Source of the DNA: Zavarzinia aquatilis
GTDB lineage: Bacteria > Pseudomonadota > Alphaproteobacteria > Zavarziniales > Zavarziniaceae
Length of the DNA stretch: 64,000 nt
Assembly: GCF_003173035.1 (NCBI RefSeq)
Contig: NZ_QGLE01000002.1
Coordinates: 310,001 to 374,000, forward strand
Direction: 5' to 3'
Shown here: positions 18,046 through 30,892 of the stretch, one piece after another
Layout: every line of letters starts with the position of its first letter
Position numbering within the stretch: the stretch's first letter is position 1
Translations under genes and position numbers: made by a program
The notes under the pieces: model-generated
The model's input: the letters and a program-made list of their open reading frames with translations, nothing else
The model's database searches: none
What the model was told of the DNA's origin: nothing

Positions 18046-18657
18046 ATGGCAAAGCTGAAGGTGGTGGCGCTGCTGGCGCGCCGACCGGGCCTGCTCGTCC
18101 TCGAAAACGCCCTGCTGGCCGACCCCGAAATCGAGATTACCGCCCTCTTCACGCATGGCCGCCTGCCCAGGGCGGAGGGCGGCGCGACGCGCGGCGATCT
18201 CGCCGAATTCGCCCGCAGCTGCACGCGCGGAGGGGTTGCCCTCAACGCGGTCGACGGCGCCGAGGCAAGGGACATCAGCCCCCTGTTGCCGGCGGGGCCG
18301 CTCGATCTTCTGGTCGCGCTGTCGTGGCGTTATCAGGTGCCGGCTTCCGTGCTCGGCCGGTTCAGCCTTGGCTGCATCAACCTGCACCGGGGCGCCCTGC
18401 CCCGCTATGCCGGGGCGCTGCCGGTCCAGCGCGCCATCGAGGCGGGCGAGGACAGCGTCGCCATCACCGCCCATGAGATGGTGCCCGAAATCGACGCCGG
18501 GGCCGAGATCGCCCGGGTCTGTCTGCCCATCGCCCCCCTGCCGACGGGGCAGACGGCGGCGGATTATGCCGAAGCCGTCAAGGCCCGGCTGGAGCCGCTC
18601 TACGCGCCGCTGTGCCGCCTCGCCATCGCCGCCCGCCGCGCCGAAAGGGAGGCCTGA
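18046..18657 (+). CDS. formyltransferase-like protein (methionyl-tRNA formyltransferase/GART fold)
   Basis: A 203-residue protein with the N-terminal formyl-transfer domain only. The catalytic triad of this fold is visible: N and H in CINLHRGALPRY (about 113-124) and D in EIDAGAEI (about 150). It lacks the C-terminal OB domain of Fmt, and at about 200 residues it is shorter than Fmt, so it probably formylates a small molecule or nucleotide sugar, or acts like PurN. It is first of a three-gene set; the HAD gene begins 3 bases after its stop. The ATG at 18046 has a GAGG-containing region upstream. Confidence 0.72.
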   Translation: MAKLKVVALLARRPGLLVLENALLADPEIEITALFTHGRLPRAEGGATRGDLAEFARSCTRGGVALNAVDGAEARDISPLLPAGPLDLLVALSWRYQVPASVLGRFSLGCINLHRGALPRYAGALPVQRAIEAGEDSVAITAHEMVPEIDAGAEIARVCLPIAPLPTGQTAADYAEAVKARLEPLYAPLCRLAIAARRAEREA

Positions 18658-18660
18658 CAG

Positions 18661-19302
18661 GTGGCCTGCGGCTTGTTGCTCGATCTCGACGGCACGCTGG
18701 CGGATTCCCTTGCCGCGCTGCGGGCGGTCTACGACGATTTCCTGGCGAGCTTCGGCATCGCCGGCAGCGACGAGGGCTTCGCCGCGCTGAACGGCCCGCC
18801 GCTGGCGGAAGTGGTGGCGCGGCTGCGGGTCAGGCACGGTTTGCCTGGCACCCCGGCCGAGTTGCTGGCGCTTTACCGCCGGCTGGTCGATGCCGCCCAT
18901 GGCGTGGCTCCGCCTGCCGCGGGGGCCGAGGCCTTGCTGCGACAGGCGCGGGCCGGCGGCTGGCGTATCGCGGTCGTCACCTCGTCGCCCCGGGCCGCCG
19001 CCCTCGGCTGGCTGGCGCGGCAGGGCCTCGCGCCGCTCGTCGATGCGGTCGTCGGTGGGGACGAGGTCGCGGCGGGCAAGCCCGCGCCCCTGCCCTATCG
19101 TCTCGGCCTCGAACGGCTGGGCTGCGCGGCGGCACAGTCGCTGGCGGTCGAGGATTCGCGGCAGGGCGCGACCGCGGCGACCGGCGCCGGGATCGAGACA
19201 CTGGCGATCGCCGCCCCCGGGGACCGGACCGGTTGGCCCGAAGGCGTTCGCTTCATCGCCCGGCTGGCGGAGACCGCCGCCTTCCTGCAGCCCTGCCCAT
19301 GA
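18661..19302 (+). CDS. HAD family hydrolase (phosphoglycolate phosphatase/beta-PGM-like)
   Basis: A 213-residue HAD-IA protein starting at GTG 18661. All catalytic motifs are intact: DLDGTLADS (8-16), VVTSSP (about 103-108), the GKPAP lysine (about 139-143) and the acidic VEDSRQGA (about 161-168). A helical cap follows motif I. The substrate is probably a small phosphorylated sugar or glycolate. It overlaps the Nudix gene by 4 bases (ATGA) and follows the formyltransferase-like gene by 3, suggesting a shared pathway. Confidence 0.82.
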   Translation: MACGLLLDLDGTLADSLAALRAVYDDFLASFGIAGSDEGFAALNGPPLAEVVARLRVRHGLPGTPAELLALYRRLVDAAHGVAPPAAGAEALLRQARAGGWRIAVVTSSPRAAALGWLARQGLAPLVDAVVGGDEVAAGKPAPLPYRLGLERLGCAAAQSLAVEDSRQGATAATGAGIETLAIAAPGDRTGWPEGVRFIARLAETAAFLQPCP

Positions 19303-20021
19303 TGCGCGGCACCGCCCTGACCGGCCCCCTTGCTGTGCGCGGCGATGCCGCGCCGCCCGATCCGCCGCGCGCCGCCCTCGACCGGGTCGCGGCGATCTGG
19401 CAGGCGGAAAAGGCGCGGCGCGGCGATGCCCTGTTCGACGGCCGGCTGTTCAGCATCCGGACCCTGGCGCCCGGCCTGATCACCGGCTGGCTGGCACCCT
19501 ACAGCTGGTATGTGGCGCAGCGGCGCGACGCGGCGCTGGCGGCGGCGCTGGACATCCGCCCGCTGGGCGTCACCGGCATCATGATCTGCGACGACGGCAT
19601 CGTTCTCGGCCGGCGAGGCGGCGGGGTCGAGACCGATGCCGGTCTGTGGGAACTCGCGCCTTCGGGCGGGGTCGATGGCGAGTTCCGCACAGGCGACGGC
19701 AGCCTCGACCTTGGCGCCCAACTGCTGAACGAACTGGTCGAGGAGACCGGCCTGCCGGCCGCGCTGGCGACCGCCCCGCCCCGCCCGGTCGCTCTGGCCG
19801 AAGACGGGGAGAGCGGCATCACCGACGTCGGCCTTCTCCTGCGCATCGCCTGCGACGCGGCGGCGGTCCGCGCCGCCTTCGCGCCGCTGGCGGGGCAGGA
19901 ATATGCCGAACTCGCCGTCGTGCCACGAGACGCGCTCGGTGCTTTCATGGCCGGGCGCGCGGCGCAGTTCGGCCGGGTGTCCCGCTGCCTGATCGAGACC
20001 CTGGGCCTGACCGCGCCCTGA
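19299..20021 (+). CDS. Nudix hydrolase with N-terminal extension
   Basis: A 240-residue protein. The first roughly 80 residues form an extra domain (LFDGRLFSIRTL, ITGWLAPYSWYVAQR). The rest is a Nudix fold, with a box running from SGGVDG to NELVEETGL. The REUXEE core reads NELVEE, so the glutamates that bind metal are kept but the Arg is replaced. It probably cleaves a nucleoside diphosphate linked to another group. Coupling with HAD and formyltransferase-like genes is unusual. Confidence 0.75.
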   Translation: MMRGTALTGPLAVRGDAAPPDPPRAALDRVAAIWQAEKARRGDALFDGRLFSIRTLAPGLITGWLAPYSWYVAQRRDAALAAALDIRPLGVTGIMICDDGIVLGRRGGGVETDAGLWELAPSGGVDGEFRTGDGSLDLGAQLLNELVEETGLPAALATAPPRPVALAEDGESGITDVGLLLRIACDAAAVRAAFAPLAGQEYAELAVVPRDALGAFMAGRAAQFGRVSRCLIETLGLTAP

Positions 20022-20033
20022 CCGGACGGTGCC

Positions 20034-20741
20034 TCAGGGGGCCGCCGACTGGCCGACCATGTCCGCCAATGCCGCGTATCCTTTGGCCTTGAGCAGCTCG
20101 ACCTGATCCTGCCCCGCGCCTTGCCGGGTGAGGCCGGCGGTGATCGTCGTGTCCTCGACCGGTTCGGGGATATAGACGCGCCAGCGCCCGGTTTCGACGT
20201 CGATCAGCACGGCCTTGAGGCGGATGCGCATGCGTTGCGATTCATCGGGCACGACCGAGCCGACGATGGGCACCCAGGACACCAGCTTGGCGGCATTGGC
20301 CGATCGCTGGGTCTCGAGCGCGCCCCAATAGCACAGAACCTGCCGGAACCCGCCCTGTGCCGCCATCAGGCGCAGGCGAGGGCCGTAATCGTCGGTTTTC
20401 GCGGGCGGAATGCCGCTGAAGGGCTGCGCCGCGAAATAGCGGGTCAGCTGTTCCATCATCTGGGTGTCGGGCACCAGCGCGCCGGACTGGATCGCCAGCA
20501 GCGCCTGACCGCGATGGGGCACCAGCGCGCCCTCCGACACCCGCTTGAGCGCGGCCGCGACATCGGCGTCGGTCACAGTGGCGCCGACCGGCGCGCCGAT
20601 GATGTCGACCTCCTGCAACTCGCCGCGGTAGAAGTCGTTGCGCCCGGCATAGCCGTCATAGCCGCTGTTGGAAATCGACGCGGTCGAACATGCCCCGAGG
20701 AGCAGCCCGAGGCCGAGAATGATGATCGCCGTCTTCTTCAT
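20034..20741 (-). CDS. predicted outer-membrane or periplasmic lipoprotein, unknown function
   Basis: A 235-residue protein with a lipoprotein signal: MKKTAIIILGLGLLLGAC, lipidation at C18. The mature part has no domain I recognise. It carries a Gly-rich stretch (GAPVGATVTDADVAAALKR) and a beta-rich C-terminal half (RMRIRLKAVLIDVETGRWRV). It is convergent with the Nudix gene (12-base gap). An imperfect inverted repeat TTGTC-N7-GACAA (20750-20766) lies just before its start and could be an operator. Confidence 0.6.
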   Translation of the reverse strand: MKKTAIIILGLGLLLGACSTASISNSGYDGYAGRNDFYRGELQEVDIIGAPVGATVTDADVAAALKRVSEGALVPHRGQALLAIQSGALVPDTQMMEQLTRYFAAQPFSGIPPAKTDDYGPRLRLMAAQGGFRQVLCYWGALETQRSANAAKLVSWVPIVGSVVPDESQRMRIRLKAVLIDVETGRWRVYIPEPVEDTTITAGLTRQGAGQDQVELLKAKGYAALADMVGQSAAP

Positions 20742-20884
20742 GGAGCACCTTGTCCTGTCGTGACAAAGGCTGTCCTAGGGGGCGATGGTGGCGAGCCGGC
20801 CGCCGGATTCAGGCGAAAATATGCCGCCGGACAAGAAATGCGACCTGTGGCTGCCGCGCATCAGCCCCCGACCCCGCCGCCACG

Positions 20885-20914
20885 AAAAAAGGCCGGGGAT
20901 TCCCCCGGCCTTTT
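20885..20914 (-). terminator. Rho-independent terminator of gltDB
   Basis: A perfect 12-bp stem (20887-20898 with 20903-20914) closes a 4-base loop. On the minus strand it is followed by a run of six T, and it sits 18 bases after the gltB stop. This is the clearest terminator in the window. Confidence 0.9.
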
Positions 20915-20932
20915 CCCTGAAAGTTCGATGCC

Positions 20933-25474
<4,542 letters not shown>

Positions 25475-25491
25475 GTCCGTCCCTCCGACGC

Positions 25492-26934
25492 TCAGGAGGC
25501 CTTGGCGAGGCCGGCTTCGGCCTTCGCCTTCAAATAAAGGTGCATCTGCTCCGCGACATCGCGGCCGTCGCGGATCGCCCAGACGACGAGCGAGGCGCCG
25601 CGCACGATGTCGCCGGCGGCGAAGACACCGTCGAGATTGGTCATCATGGTCTTGAAGTCGACCTTGAGGGTGCCCCAGCGCGACACGCCGAGTTCCGGCG
25701 CGCCGAACATCTTCGGCAGCTCTTCGGGATCGAAGCCGAGGGCCTTGATGACGAGATCGGCCGGCATGTTGACCGACGAGCCCTCGATCACCTCGGGCGC
25801 CTGACGGCCCGAGCTGTCGGGCAGGCCGAGGCGCATCCGGTGCGCCTTCACCGCCGTCACCTTGTCGTCACCGAGGAAGGCCTGCGGCGCCGACAGCCAG
25901 ACGAATTCGACGCCCTCTTCCTCGGCGTTCTTCACCTCGCGCATCGAGCCGGGCATGTTTTCCCGGTCGCGGCGATAGAGGCATTTCACCGATTTGGCGC
26001 CCTGGCGGACGGCGGTGCGCACGCAGTCCATCGCGGTGTCGCCGCCGCCGATGACGATGATGTCCTTGCCCTTGGCGTTCAGGTCGCCACTCTCGTATTC
26101 CGGCACGGTGTCGCCCATGCCGACCTTGTTCGAGGCGGTCAGATAGGTCATGGCCGGCAGCACGCCCTTGAGGCCTGCGCCCGGAACCTGCACGTCGCGC
26201 GCCTTGTAGACGCCGGTGGTGATCACCAGCGCATCGTGGCGGGCGCGCAGCTCTTCGAGGCTGGCATCGGTGCCGACGGCGAAGTTGAGGTGGAATTTGA
26301 TGCCCTGGTCTTCCAGCAGCTTGGCGCGGCGGGTGATCACGCTCTTTTCCAGCTTGAAGCCGGGAATGCCATAGATCAGCAGGCCGCCGACGCGGTCATA
26401 GCGGTCGTAGACATGGACTTCATAGCCCTTGGCGCGCAGCTGCTCGGCCGCGGCGAGGCCGGCAGGCCCGGCGCCGATGACGCCGACCGACTGGCCGAGT
26501 TCCGTCTTGGGCAGGCGCGGCTTCACCCAGCCGTTTTCCCAGGCGGTATCGGTCAGGAATTTCTCGACCGAGCCGATGGTGACCGAGTTGAAATCCTTCT
26601 CGATCACGCAATTGCCTTCGCACAGGCGGTCCTGCGGGCAGATGCGGCCGCAGACTTCCGGCATCGAATTGGTCGCCTGCGACAGCTCGTAAGCCTCCTG
26701 CAGGCGGCCTTCGGCGGTCAGCTTCAGCCAGTCGGGAATATTGTTCGAGAGCGGGCAATGCACCTGGCAGAAGGGAATGCCGCACTGCGAGCAGCGCCCG
26801 GCCTGATCCTGGGCCGAAGGCTGGACGAAGGTGGCATAGATCTCGCCGAAGTCCTTGATCCGCTCGTCCGCGCTGCGCTTGGGCGGCATTTCCTGCTCGC
26901 GCGACACGAACTTCAGCATTTTGTTCTCAGCCAT
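25492..26934 (-). CDS. gltD: glutamate synthase (NADPH) small subunit
   Basis: A 480-residue FAD/NADPH and 4Fe-4S protein that passes electrons to GltB. N-terminal cluster cysteines are in CSQCGIPFCQVHCP and CGRICPQDRLCEGNC. The FAD Rossmann motif is GVIGAGPAGLAAAE and the NADPH motif is VIGGGDTAMDC. The ATG at 26934 (MAENKML) is chosen because GGAG lies 6 bases upstream; a longer frame exists. It is first gene of gltDB. Confidence 0.96.
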   Translation of the reverse strand: MAENKMLKFVSREQEMPPKRSADERIKDFGEIYATFVQPSAQDQAGRCSQCGIPFCQVHCPLSNNIPDWLKLTAEGRLQEAYELSQATNSMPEVCGRICPQDRLCEGNCVIEKDFNSVTIGSVEKFLTDTAWENGWVKPRLPKTELGQSVGVIGAGPAGLAAAEQLRAKGYEVHVYDRYDRVGGLLIYGIPGFKLEKSVITRRAKLLEDQGIKFHLNFAVGTDASLEELRARHDALVITTGVYKARDVQVPGAGLKGVLPAMTYLTASNKVGMGDTVPEYESGDLNAKGKDIIVIGGGDTAMDCVRTAVRQGAKSVKCLYRRDRENMPGSMREVKNAEEEGVEFVWLSAPQAFLGDDKVTAVKAHRMRLGLPDSSGRQAPEVIEGSSVNMPADLVIKALGFDPEELPKMFGAPELGVSRWGTLKVDFKTMMTNLDGVFAAGDIVRGASLVVWAIRDGRDVAEQMHLYLKAKAEAGLAKAS

Positions 26935-27023
26935 GGGCCACTCCATCACGGCCAGTGTCTCGGCGCGGCCGGTGTCTGGGGCAGACGGGCGCGCCACGGG
27001 GCAGTCCGGCGCTGTCGCCCCGG

Positions 27024-27062
27024 GGTCTAGGGTCTAGATACGCGCAAATTTTCTGATCGCAA
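27024..27062 (-). promoter_or_regulatory. candidate gltD promoter with tandem GGTCTAG repeat
   Basis: On the minus strand, TTGCGA (27057-27062) and TATCTA (27035-27040) are 16 bases apart, giving a leader of about 95 bases before gltD. Two tandem GGTCTAG units (27024-27037) overlap the -10 element and the presumed start site, where a repressor could act. This is pattern-based only. Confidence 0.35.
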
Positions 27063-27091
27063 AGCGAAAAAATGCAATTAGGGCAGCTTTA

Positions 27092-27121
27092 CTGACCATT
27101 TTCCGCCAGGTCGCCTATATT
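27092..27121 (+). promoter_or_regulatory. candidate promoter for the small RTX gene
   Basis: CTGACC (27092-27097) and TATATT (27116-27121) are 18 bases apart on the plus strand, about 265 bases before the RTX start. If used, the transcript has a long leader. The AAAATAGG direct repeat (27140-27157) lies just downstream of the predicted start site. Confidence 0.3.
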
Positions 27122-27385
27122 CTTCGCAGGGCAGCACTGAAAATAGGCAAAAATAGGTCCGGTTTGCGAACTATACCGCGGCGCCGCTGCGCCGCGCCAT
27201 TCCCCGGAGAGTCCGTGACCCGATTGATTTGAAACGAATTTTCGGTGCCCGTCGAGAATGATTCAACGTCGGCGCGTTCGCATCCGCAAAACTCCGCCCC
27301 TTACTCCCTGCCCGACAGCAACAGGATGCATCTTGAGTGGGCAGGCACGCCACGGTAGCGTGCGCCGGCAGGGGGAAAATCAATC

Positions 27386-28198
27386 ATGCCGATCGAACAA
27401 GACGAAGCCGCGGACGCGCCCGGAAACATCCAGATGGGAAGCGAGGCGCCGGACGCCCCTTATCAGTGGTATCGGTGGGACGGCGCCCCTGGCGTCGACG
27501 GACCGTCCCAATGGGTCCTCGGCATCCCTGGCGACGATGGGGAATTCTGGGTCGTATCCTACGCCGAGACCAGCCAATCGAAGGTGTTGGGCACGCGGCT
27601 GGCCGACCGCCTGACCAGCGGCGCCGGCGACAACGAGACCTGGGGCAAGGGCGGCGACGATCGGATCGAGGGCCGTGCCGGCCATGACCGACTGAGCGGC
27701 GGCGATGGCGACGATGTCGTCATCGGCGGCGACGGCGCCGATCGTCTCGAAGGCGGGCGGGGTAACGACCGGTTGATCGGCGGTGCCGGTCAGGACTTGC
27801 TGGTGGGCGATGCCGGCAACGACACCCTCAATGGCGGCACGGGCGACGACGTGATCATCGGCGGCCGGGGCACCGACCGGCTGATCGGTGGGACTGGCGC
27901 CGACATCTTCGTGTTTCAGGCCGTCACCGACAGCCGCGCCACCGGCAGCGGCGCCGACCGCATCGTCGACTTCAACCGCGCGGAAGGCGACCGCATCGAG
28001 TTGTCCGCCCTCGCCTCGGACCCCGTCAGCTTCATCGGCACGGATCGCTTCAGCGGCACCGGACCCGAAATCGGCTATGCCGTCAGCCGGCACGAAGTCG
28101 TGCTCTCCGGCGATTTCGACGGCGACGGCCGCGTCGATTTCACCCTCCGCGTCCACGGGGTCGAGGCGCTCTATGCCACGGACCTCGTCCTCGCCTGA
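27386..28198 (+). CDS. RTX calcium-binding repeat protein (small)
   Basis: A 270-residue acidic protein without an N-terminal signal peptide. Residues 25-60 are rich in Trp/Tyr/Gly (YQWYRWDGAPG, QWVLGIPGDDGEFW). Residues about 85-175 hold glycine/aspartate nonapeptides of the GGxGxDxUx type (GGDGDDVVIGG, GGTGDDVIIGG), which fold as a calcium-filled beta-roll. The C-terminal part resembles the RTX peptidase-like tail (DRIVDFNRAEGDRIELS). Such proteins leave the cell by a type I secretion system, but no such transporter is in the window. An AGGGGGAA site is about 8 bases before the ATG. Confidence 0.88.
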   Translation: MPIEQDEAADAPGNIQMGSEAPDAPYQWYRWDGAPGVDGPSQWVLGIPGDDGEFWVVSYAETSQSKVLGTRLADRLTSGAGDNETWGKGGDDRIEGRAGHDRLSGGDGDDVVIGGDGADRLEGGRGNDRLIGGAGQDLLVGDAGNDTLNGGTGDDVIIGGRGTDRLIGGTGADIFVFQAVTDSRATGSGADRIVDFNRAEGDRIELSALASDPVSFIGTDRFSGTGPEIGYAVSRHEVVLSGDFDGDGRVDFTLRVHGVEALYATDLVLA

Positions 28199-28227
28199 GA
28201 GTCAGCGCGCGCCCCTGTCGGACAAAG

Positions 28228-28247
28228 GCTCCGGCTTTCGCCGGAGC
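28228..28247 (+). terminator. stem-loop after the small RTX gene
   Basis: A perfect 8-bp stem (28228-28235 with 28240-28247) with loop TTTC starts 30 bases after the RTX stop. Only a broken T-run follows (CTGTTTATT), so it is a weak terminator. It also lies just beyond the end of the convergent membrane protein gene. Confidence 0.55.
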
Positions 28248-28262
28248 GACGCGTCTGTTTAT

Positions 28263-28973
28263 TCAATCACTTGACCTTCCCTCGGCCCGCAACAGGGGAT
28301 GGCGCCCGAAGACCGGGATGAGCACGGCGCAGAGGGCGAGCGCGGCAACATAGGCGCCGATCAGGCCGAGGGTTTCGAGGCCGGGCTTCCCCGTCGCGAT
28401 CAGGCGGAAGGCCGCATGGGCGGCGGCGAAGCCGAGGCCATAGCCGATCAGATTGAAACTCGCGCGCTGCAGGCGTGCCGGCAGGATCAGCAGGGGCGAC
28501 AGCAGCAGAAAGGCGAGGAAGCCGTATTTGGTCTGAACTGCGACCTCGTCGAAGGGCGTGACCGCATCGAAACCGATGCGCTCGTAACCAGCCTTCGCCC
28601 GCGCGCCGCCGAAACAGAGCCGGGCCAGGAACAGGCCGAACATCAGGGCGAGCGCGGCCAGCAGGCGCGGATCGACACCGCCGATGCTTGGCCCTGCCCC
28701 TTGTATGAAGGCAAGGGCGAAGAACAGAAGTGTGATGAACAGCGCCGCCGCGAGTTCTGTATATCGCTGCCCGTCGCCGCGCCGCTGCAGGCGCAGCATG
28801 ACCCGCGTGCGCGCATAGTGACGGATGGTGACGAGATCGAGGACGAGGGCGAAGGCGACGAAGACCGCCGCCACCGGCCAAGGCCAGAGACCGCTCGCGG
28901 CGAGCGAGAGGGCGAGCAGGCTCAGGAATGCCCAGGACGCCCCGGCGACGCCTCGCGCCAACAGCCTGCTCAT
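28263..28973 (-). CDS. polytopic membrane protein of unknown function
   Basis: A 236-residue protein with about seven hydrophobic segments spread over its length (near 10-28, 32-50, 73-92, 103-120, 150-168, 174-192 and 202-222). A basic loop (RHYARTRVMLRLQRRGDGQRY) follows the second segment. I do not recognise a family. It follows the NDUFA9-like gene on the same strand by 83 bases and is convergent with the small RTX gene. The start ATG 28973 is the only early one in frame. Confidence 0.65.
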   Translation of the reverse strand: MSRLLARGVAGASWAFLSLLALSLAASGLWPWPVAAVFVAFALVLDLVTIRHYARTRVMLRLQRRGDGQRYTELAAALFITLLFFALAFIQGAGPSIGGVDPRLLAALALMFGLFLARLCFGGARAKAGYERIGFDAVTPFDEVAVQTKYGFLAFLLLSPLLILPARLQRASFNLIGYGLGFAAAHAAFRLIATGKPGLETLGLIGAYVAALALCAVLIPVFGRHPLLRAEGRSSD

Positions 28974-29056
28974 CCGCCCTCCGCCGAAAGCCGGGCGGAC
29001 GTCGCCCGGGCCTTCAGCACATGGTTGCGGCGCCGGCCACTTTCAACCGGCCGCGC

Positions 29057-30016
29057 TCAGTTCTCGACCGCGTCGCGGATTTCGTACTGGCCGGCCTTGC
29101 GGAAGCGGTGCAGATAGGTCGGCACGATGGCCTCGACCGAGGTCGGCGCGATGCCGAAGGCGGCAAGGCCCGGCGCCCCGGGGGCGACGACATTGTCGAC
29201 CTCGAGCAGCTTCACCTGGTCGGAGGTGATGGGCGCGCCCGGCAGCCAGCCGATGGCCGCCGCCTGCAGCTTGGCGACGGCAAAGGGAATGGGCAGCAAC
29301 AGCGCCTTCCGCTCGGTCACCTTGAGCACGATCTCCATCAGCTGGCGGAAGCTGTAGACGGTGGGGCCGCCCAGCTCGTAGGGCTGCGCCGCGGCGCCGA
29401 CCGTGCCGTTGGCCGCCGCGACCACCGCATCGGCGACATCGCCGACATAGACCGGCTGAAACTTCGTCTCGCCACCGCCGATCAGCGGCAGCACGGGGAC
29501 ATAGCGCGCCATGTTGGCGAAGCGGTTGAAGAACTGGTCCTCCGGCCCGAAGACCAGTGACGGGCGCAGGATCACCGCCTCGGGGAAGGCGGCCTTCACC
29601 GCCGCCTCGCCGAGAGCCTTGGACCTGGCGTAATCGGCGCCGGATTTGGCGTCAGCGCCGATGGCCGAGACCTGGACGAAGCGGGAGACGCCGGCTTCCC
29701 GGGCCGCGGCGGCGATCCGCTTCGCGCCTTCGGCCTGGATCATCTGGAACTTCTGGCTGCCCGACTCGGAGAGAATGCCGACGAGGTTGATCACCGCCTC
29801 GGCACCCTCGACCGCCAGCTTCACCGACGGAGTGTGGCGGACATTGGCCTGGACGATGGCGATCTGGCCGACATCGCCCATGGGGCGCAGGAAGCCCGCT
29901 TCCTGCGGCCGGCGCACGGCGACGCGGACGCGAAAGCCCTGCTTCGCCAACCGCTTGACGACATAGCGCCCAACGAACCCCGAACCACCGAATACCGTCA
30001 CCAGCCTGTCGGCCAT
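29057..30016 (-). CDS. complex I NDUFA9-like SDR (NAD(P)-binding)
   Basis: A 319-residue extended/atypical SDR. The nucleotide-binding motif is VFGGSGFVGRYVV (8-20), and the family block VNLVGIL with YARSKALGE follows. Alphaproteobacterial members resemble the NDUFA9 accessory subunit of mitochondrial complex I. The catalytic Tyr-x3-Lys appears as YARSK but atypical SDRs may be only structural. Start ATG 30016 is chosen because the motif follows directly; a longer frame runs into the divergent ABC gene. Confidence 0.82.
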   Translation of the reverse strand: MADRLVTVFGGSGFVGRYVVKRLAKQGFRVRVAVRRPQEAGFLRPMGDVGQIAIVQANVRHTPSVKLAVEGAEAVINLVGILSESGSQKFQMIQAEGAKRIAAAAREAGVSRFVQVSAIGADAKSGADYARSKALGEAAVKAAFPEAVILRPSLVFGPEDQFFNRFANMARYVPVLPLIGGGETKFQPVYVGDVADAVVAAANGTVGAAAQPYELGGPTVYSFRQLMEIVLKVTERKALLLPIPFAVAKLQAAAIGWLPGAPITSDQVKLLEVDNVVAPGAPGLAAFGIAPTSVEAIVPTYLHRFRKAGQYEIRDAVEN

Positions 30017-30136
30017 GGGAATACCCCGCAAACGCATGAAGCCTGTTGGGCCGCACAATATAGAATCCGATCGCCCGCGCCAATGGCGCCGCATCCGACC
30101 TTTGCAGGGGTCGATAGGCTTTGGCATGATGCCCCC

Positions 30137-30892
30137 GTGCCCCCCTCGCCCCGCCCCATCCTCGAGATCGAGCATCTGTCCAAACGCTTCGGCGCGGTCG
30201 AAGCGGTGCGCGACGTCTCCTTTTCCATCGCGGCGGGGGCGATCACCGGCCTCCTCGGCGGCAATGGCGCCGGCAAGACGACCAGCATCGCCATGATTCT
30301 CGGCCTCGTGAAGCCAAGCGCGGGCACCATCCGGGTCGATGGGCGGGAGCTGGCGCGGGAGCCGGTCGCGGTCAAGGCGATGATGAATTTCTCCTCGCCC
30401 TATGTCGATCTGCCGCATCGCCTGACGGTGACCGAGAACCTGACGGTCTTCGCGCGGCTTTACGGTGTCGCCGCGCCGCGCCGCCGGATCGCGGCGCTGG
30501 CTGCCGATCTCGACCTCGAAGGCCTGCTCGACCGGCCGGTCGGGCGCCTGTCGGCCGGACAGAAGACGCGGGTCGCCCTGGCGAAAGCCCTGATCAACGA
30601 GCCGAAGCTCCTCCTCCTCGACGAGCCGACGGCGTCGCTCGATCCCGATACCGCCGACTGGGTGCGGCGCTATCTGACCGACTACCAGCGCCGCTCGGGC
30701 GCGGCCATCCTGCTCGCCTCCCACAACATGGCCGAGGTCGAGCGCCTGTGCGCCGATGTCGTCATGATGCGGGCCGGGCGCATCGTCGATCACGACACGC
30801 CCGCGGGACTGCTCGCCCGCTATGGCCGCGACACGCTGGAAGACGTCTTCCTCGACATCGCCCGCGACCGCCGCAAGGGAAAGCCGTCATGA
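30137..30892 (+). CDS. ABC-2 type transporter ATP-binding protein
   Basis: A 251-residue ABC ATPase. Walker A is GGNGAGKT (41-48), the signature is LSAGQKTRVALAKAL (S-A-G-Q in place of S-G-G-Q), and Walker B is LLLLDEPTASLDPD. Together with the next gene (ATGA overlap) it forms a CcmA/NodI-like exporter. The GTG at 30137 is preferred since it begins close to the first strand; an in-frame ATG at 30083 would add 18 residues. Neither has a strong ribosome site. The substrate is unknown. Confidence 0.85.
   Translation: MPPSPRPILEIEHLSKRFGAVEAVRDVSFSIAAGAITGLLGGNGAGKTTSIAMILGLVKPSAGTIRVDGRELAREPVAVKAMMNFSSPYVDLPHRLTVTENLTVFARLYGVAAPRRRIAALAADLDLEGLLDRPVGRLSAGQKTRVALAKALINEPKLLLLDEPTASLDPDTADWVRRYLTDYQRRSGAAILLASHNMAEVERLCADVVMMRAGRIVDHDTPAGLLARYGRDTLEDVFLDIARDRRKGKPS

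Larger units (their letters stand above)
26935..27385 (+). other. 451-base AT-richer intergenic region between gltD and the small RTX gene
   Basis: The spacer separates divergent genes and is visibly richer in A and T than its surroundings between about 27040 and 27260. It holds promoter-like elements on both strands (listed separately), a tandem 7-base repeat GGTCTAG (27024-27037) and a direct repeat of AAAATAGG (27140-27157). I find no convincing small gene in it. Confidence 0.7.

Noticed and set aside
20749-20767. TTGTC-N7-GACAA before the lipoprotein gene as a firm operator
   Set aside because: Arms are only five bases and no other copy was noticed, so it is mentioned only within the gene entry.
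26854-27037. A short plus-strand frame over the gltD start and promoter region
   Set aside because: Overlaps the gltD start antisense and lacks coding character.
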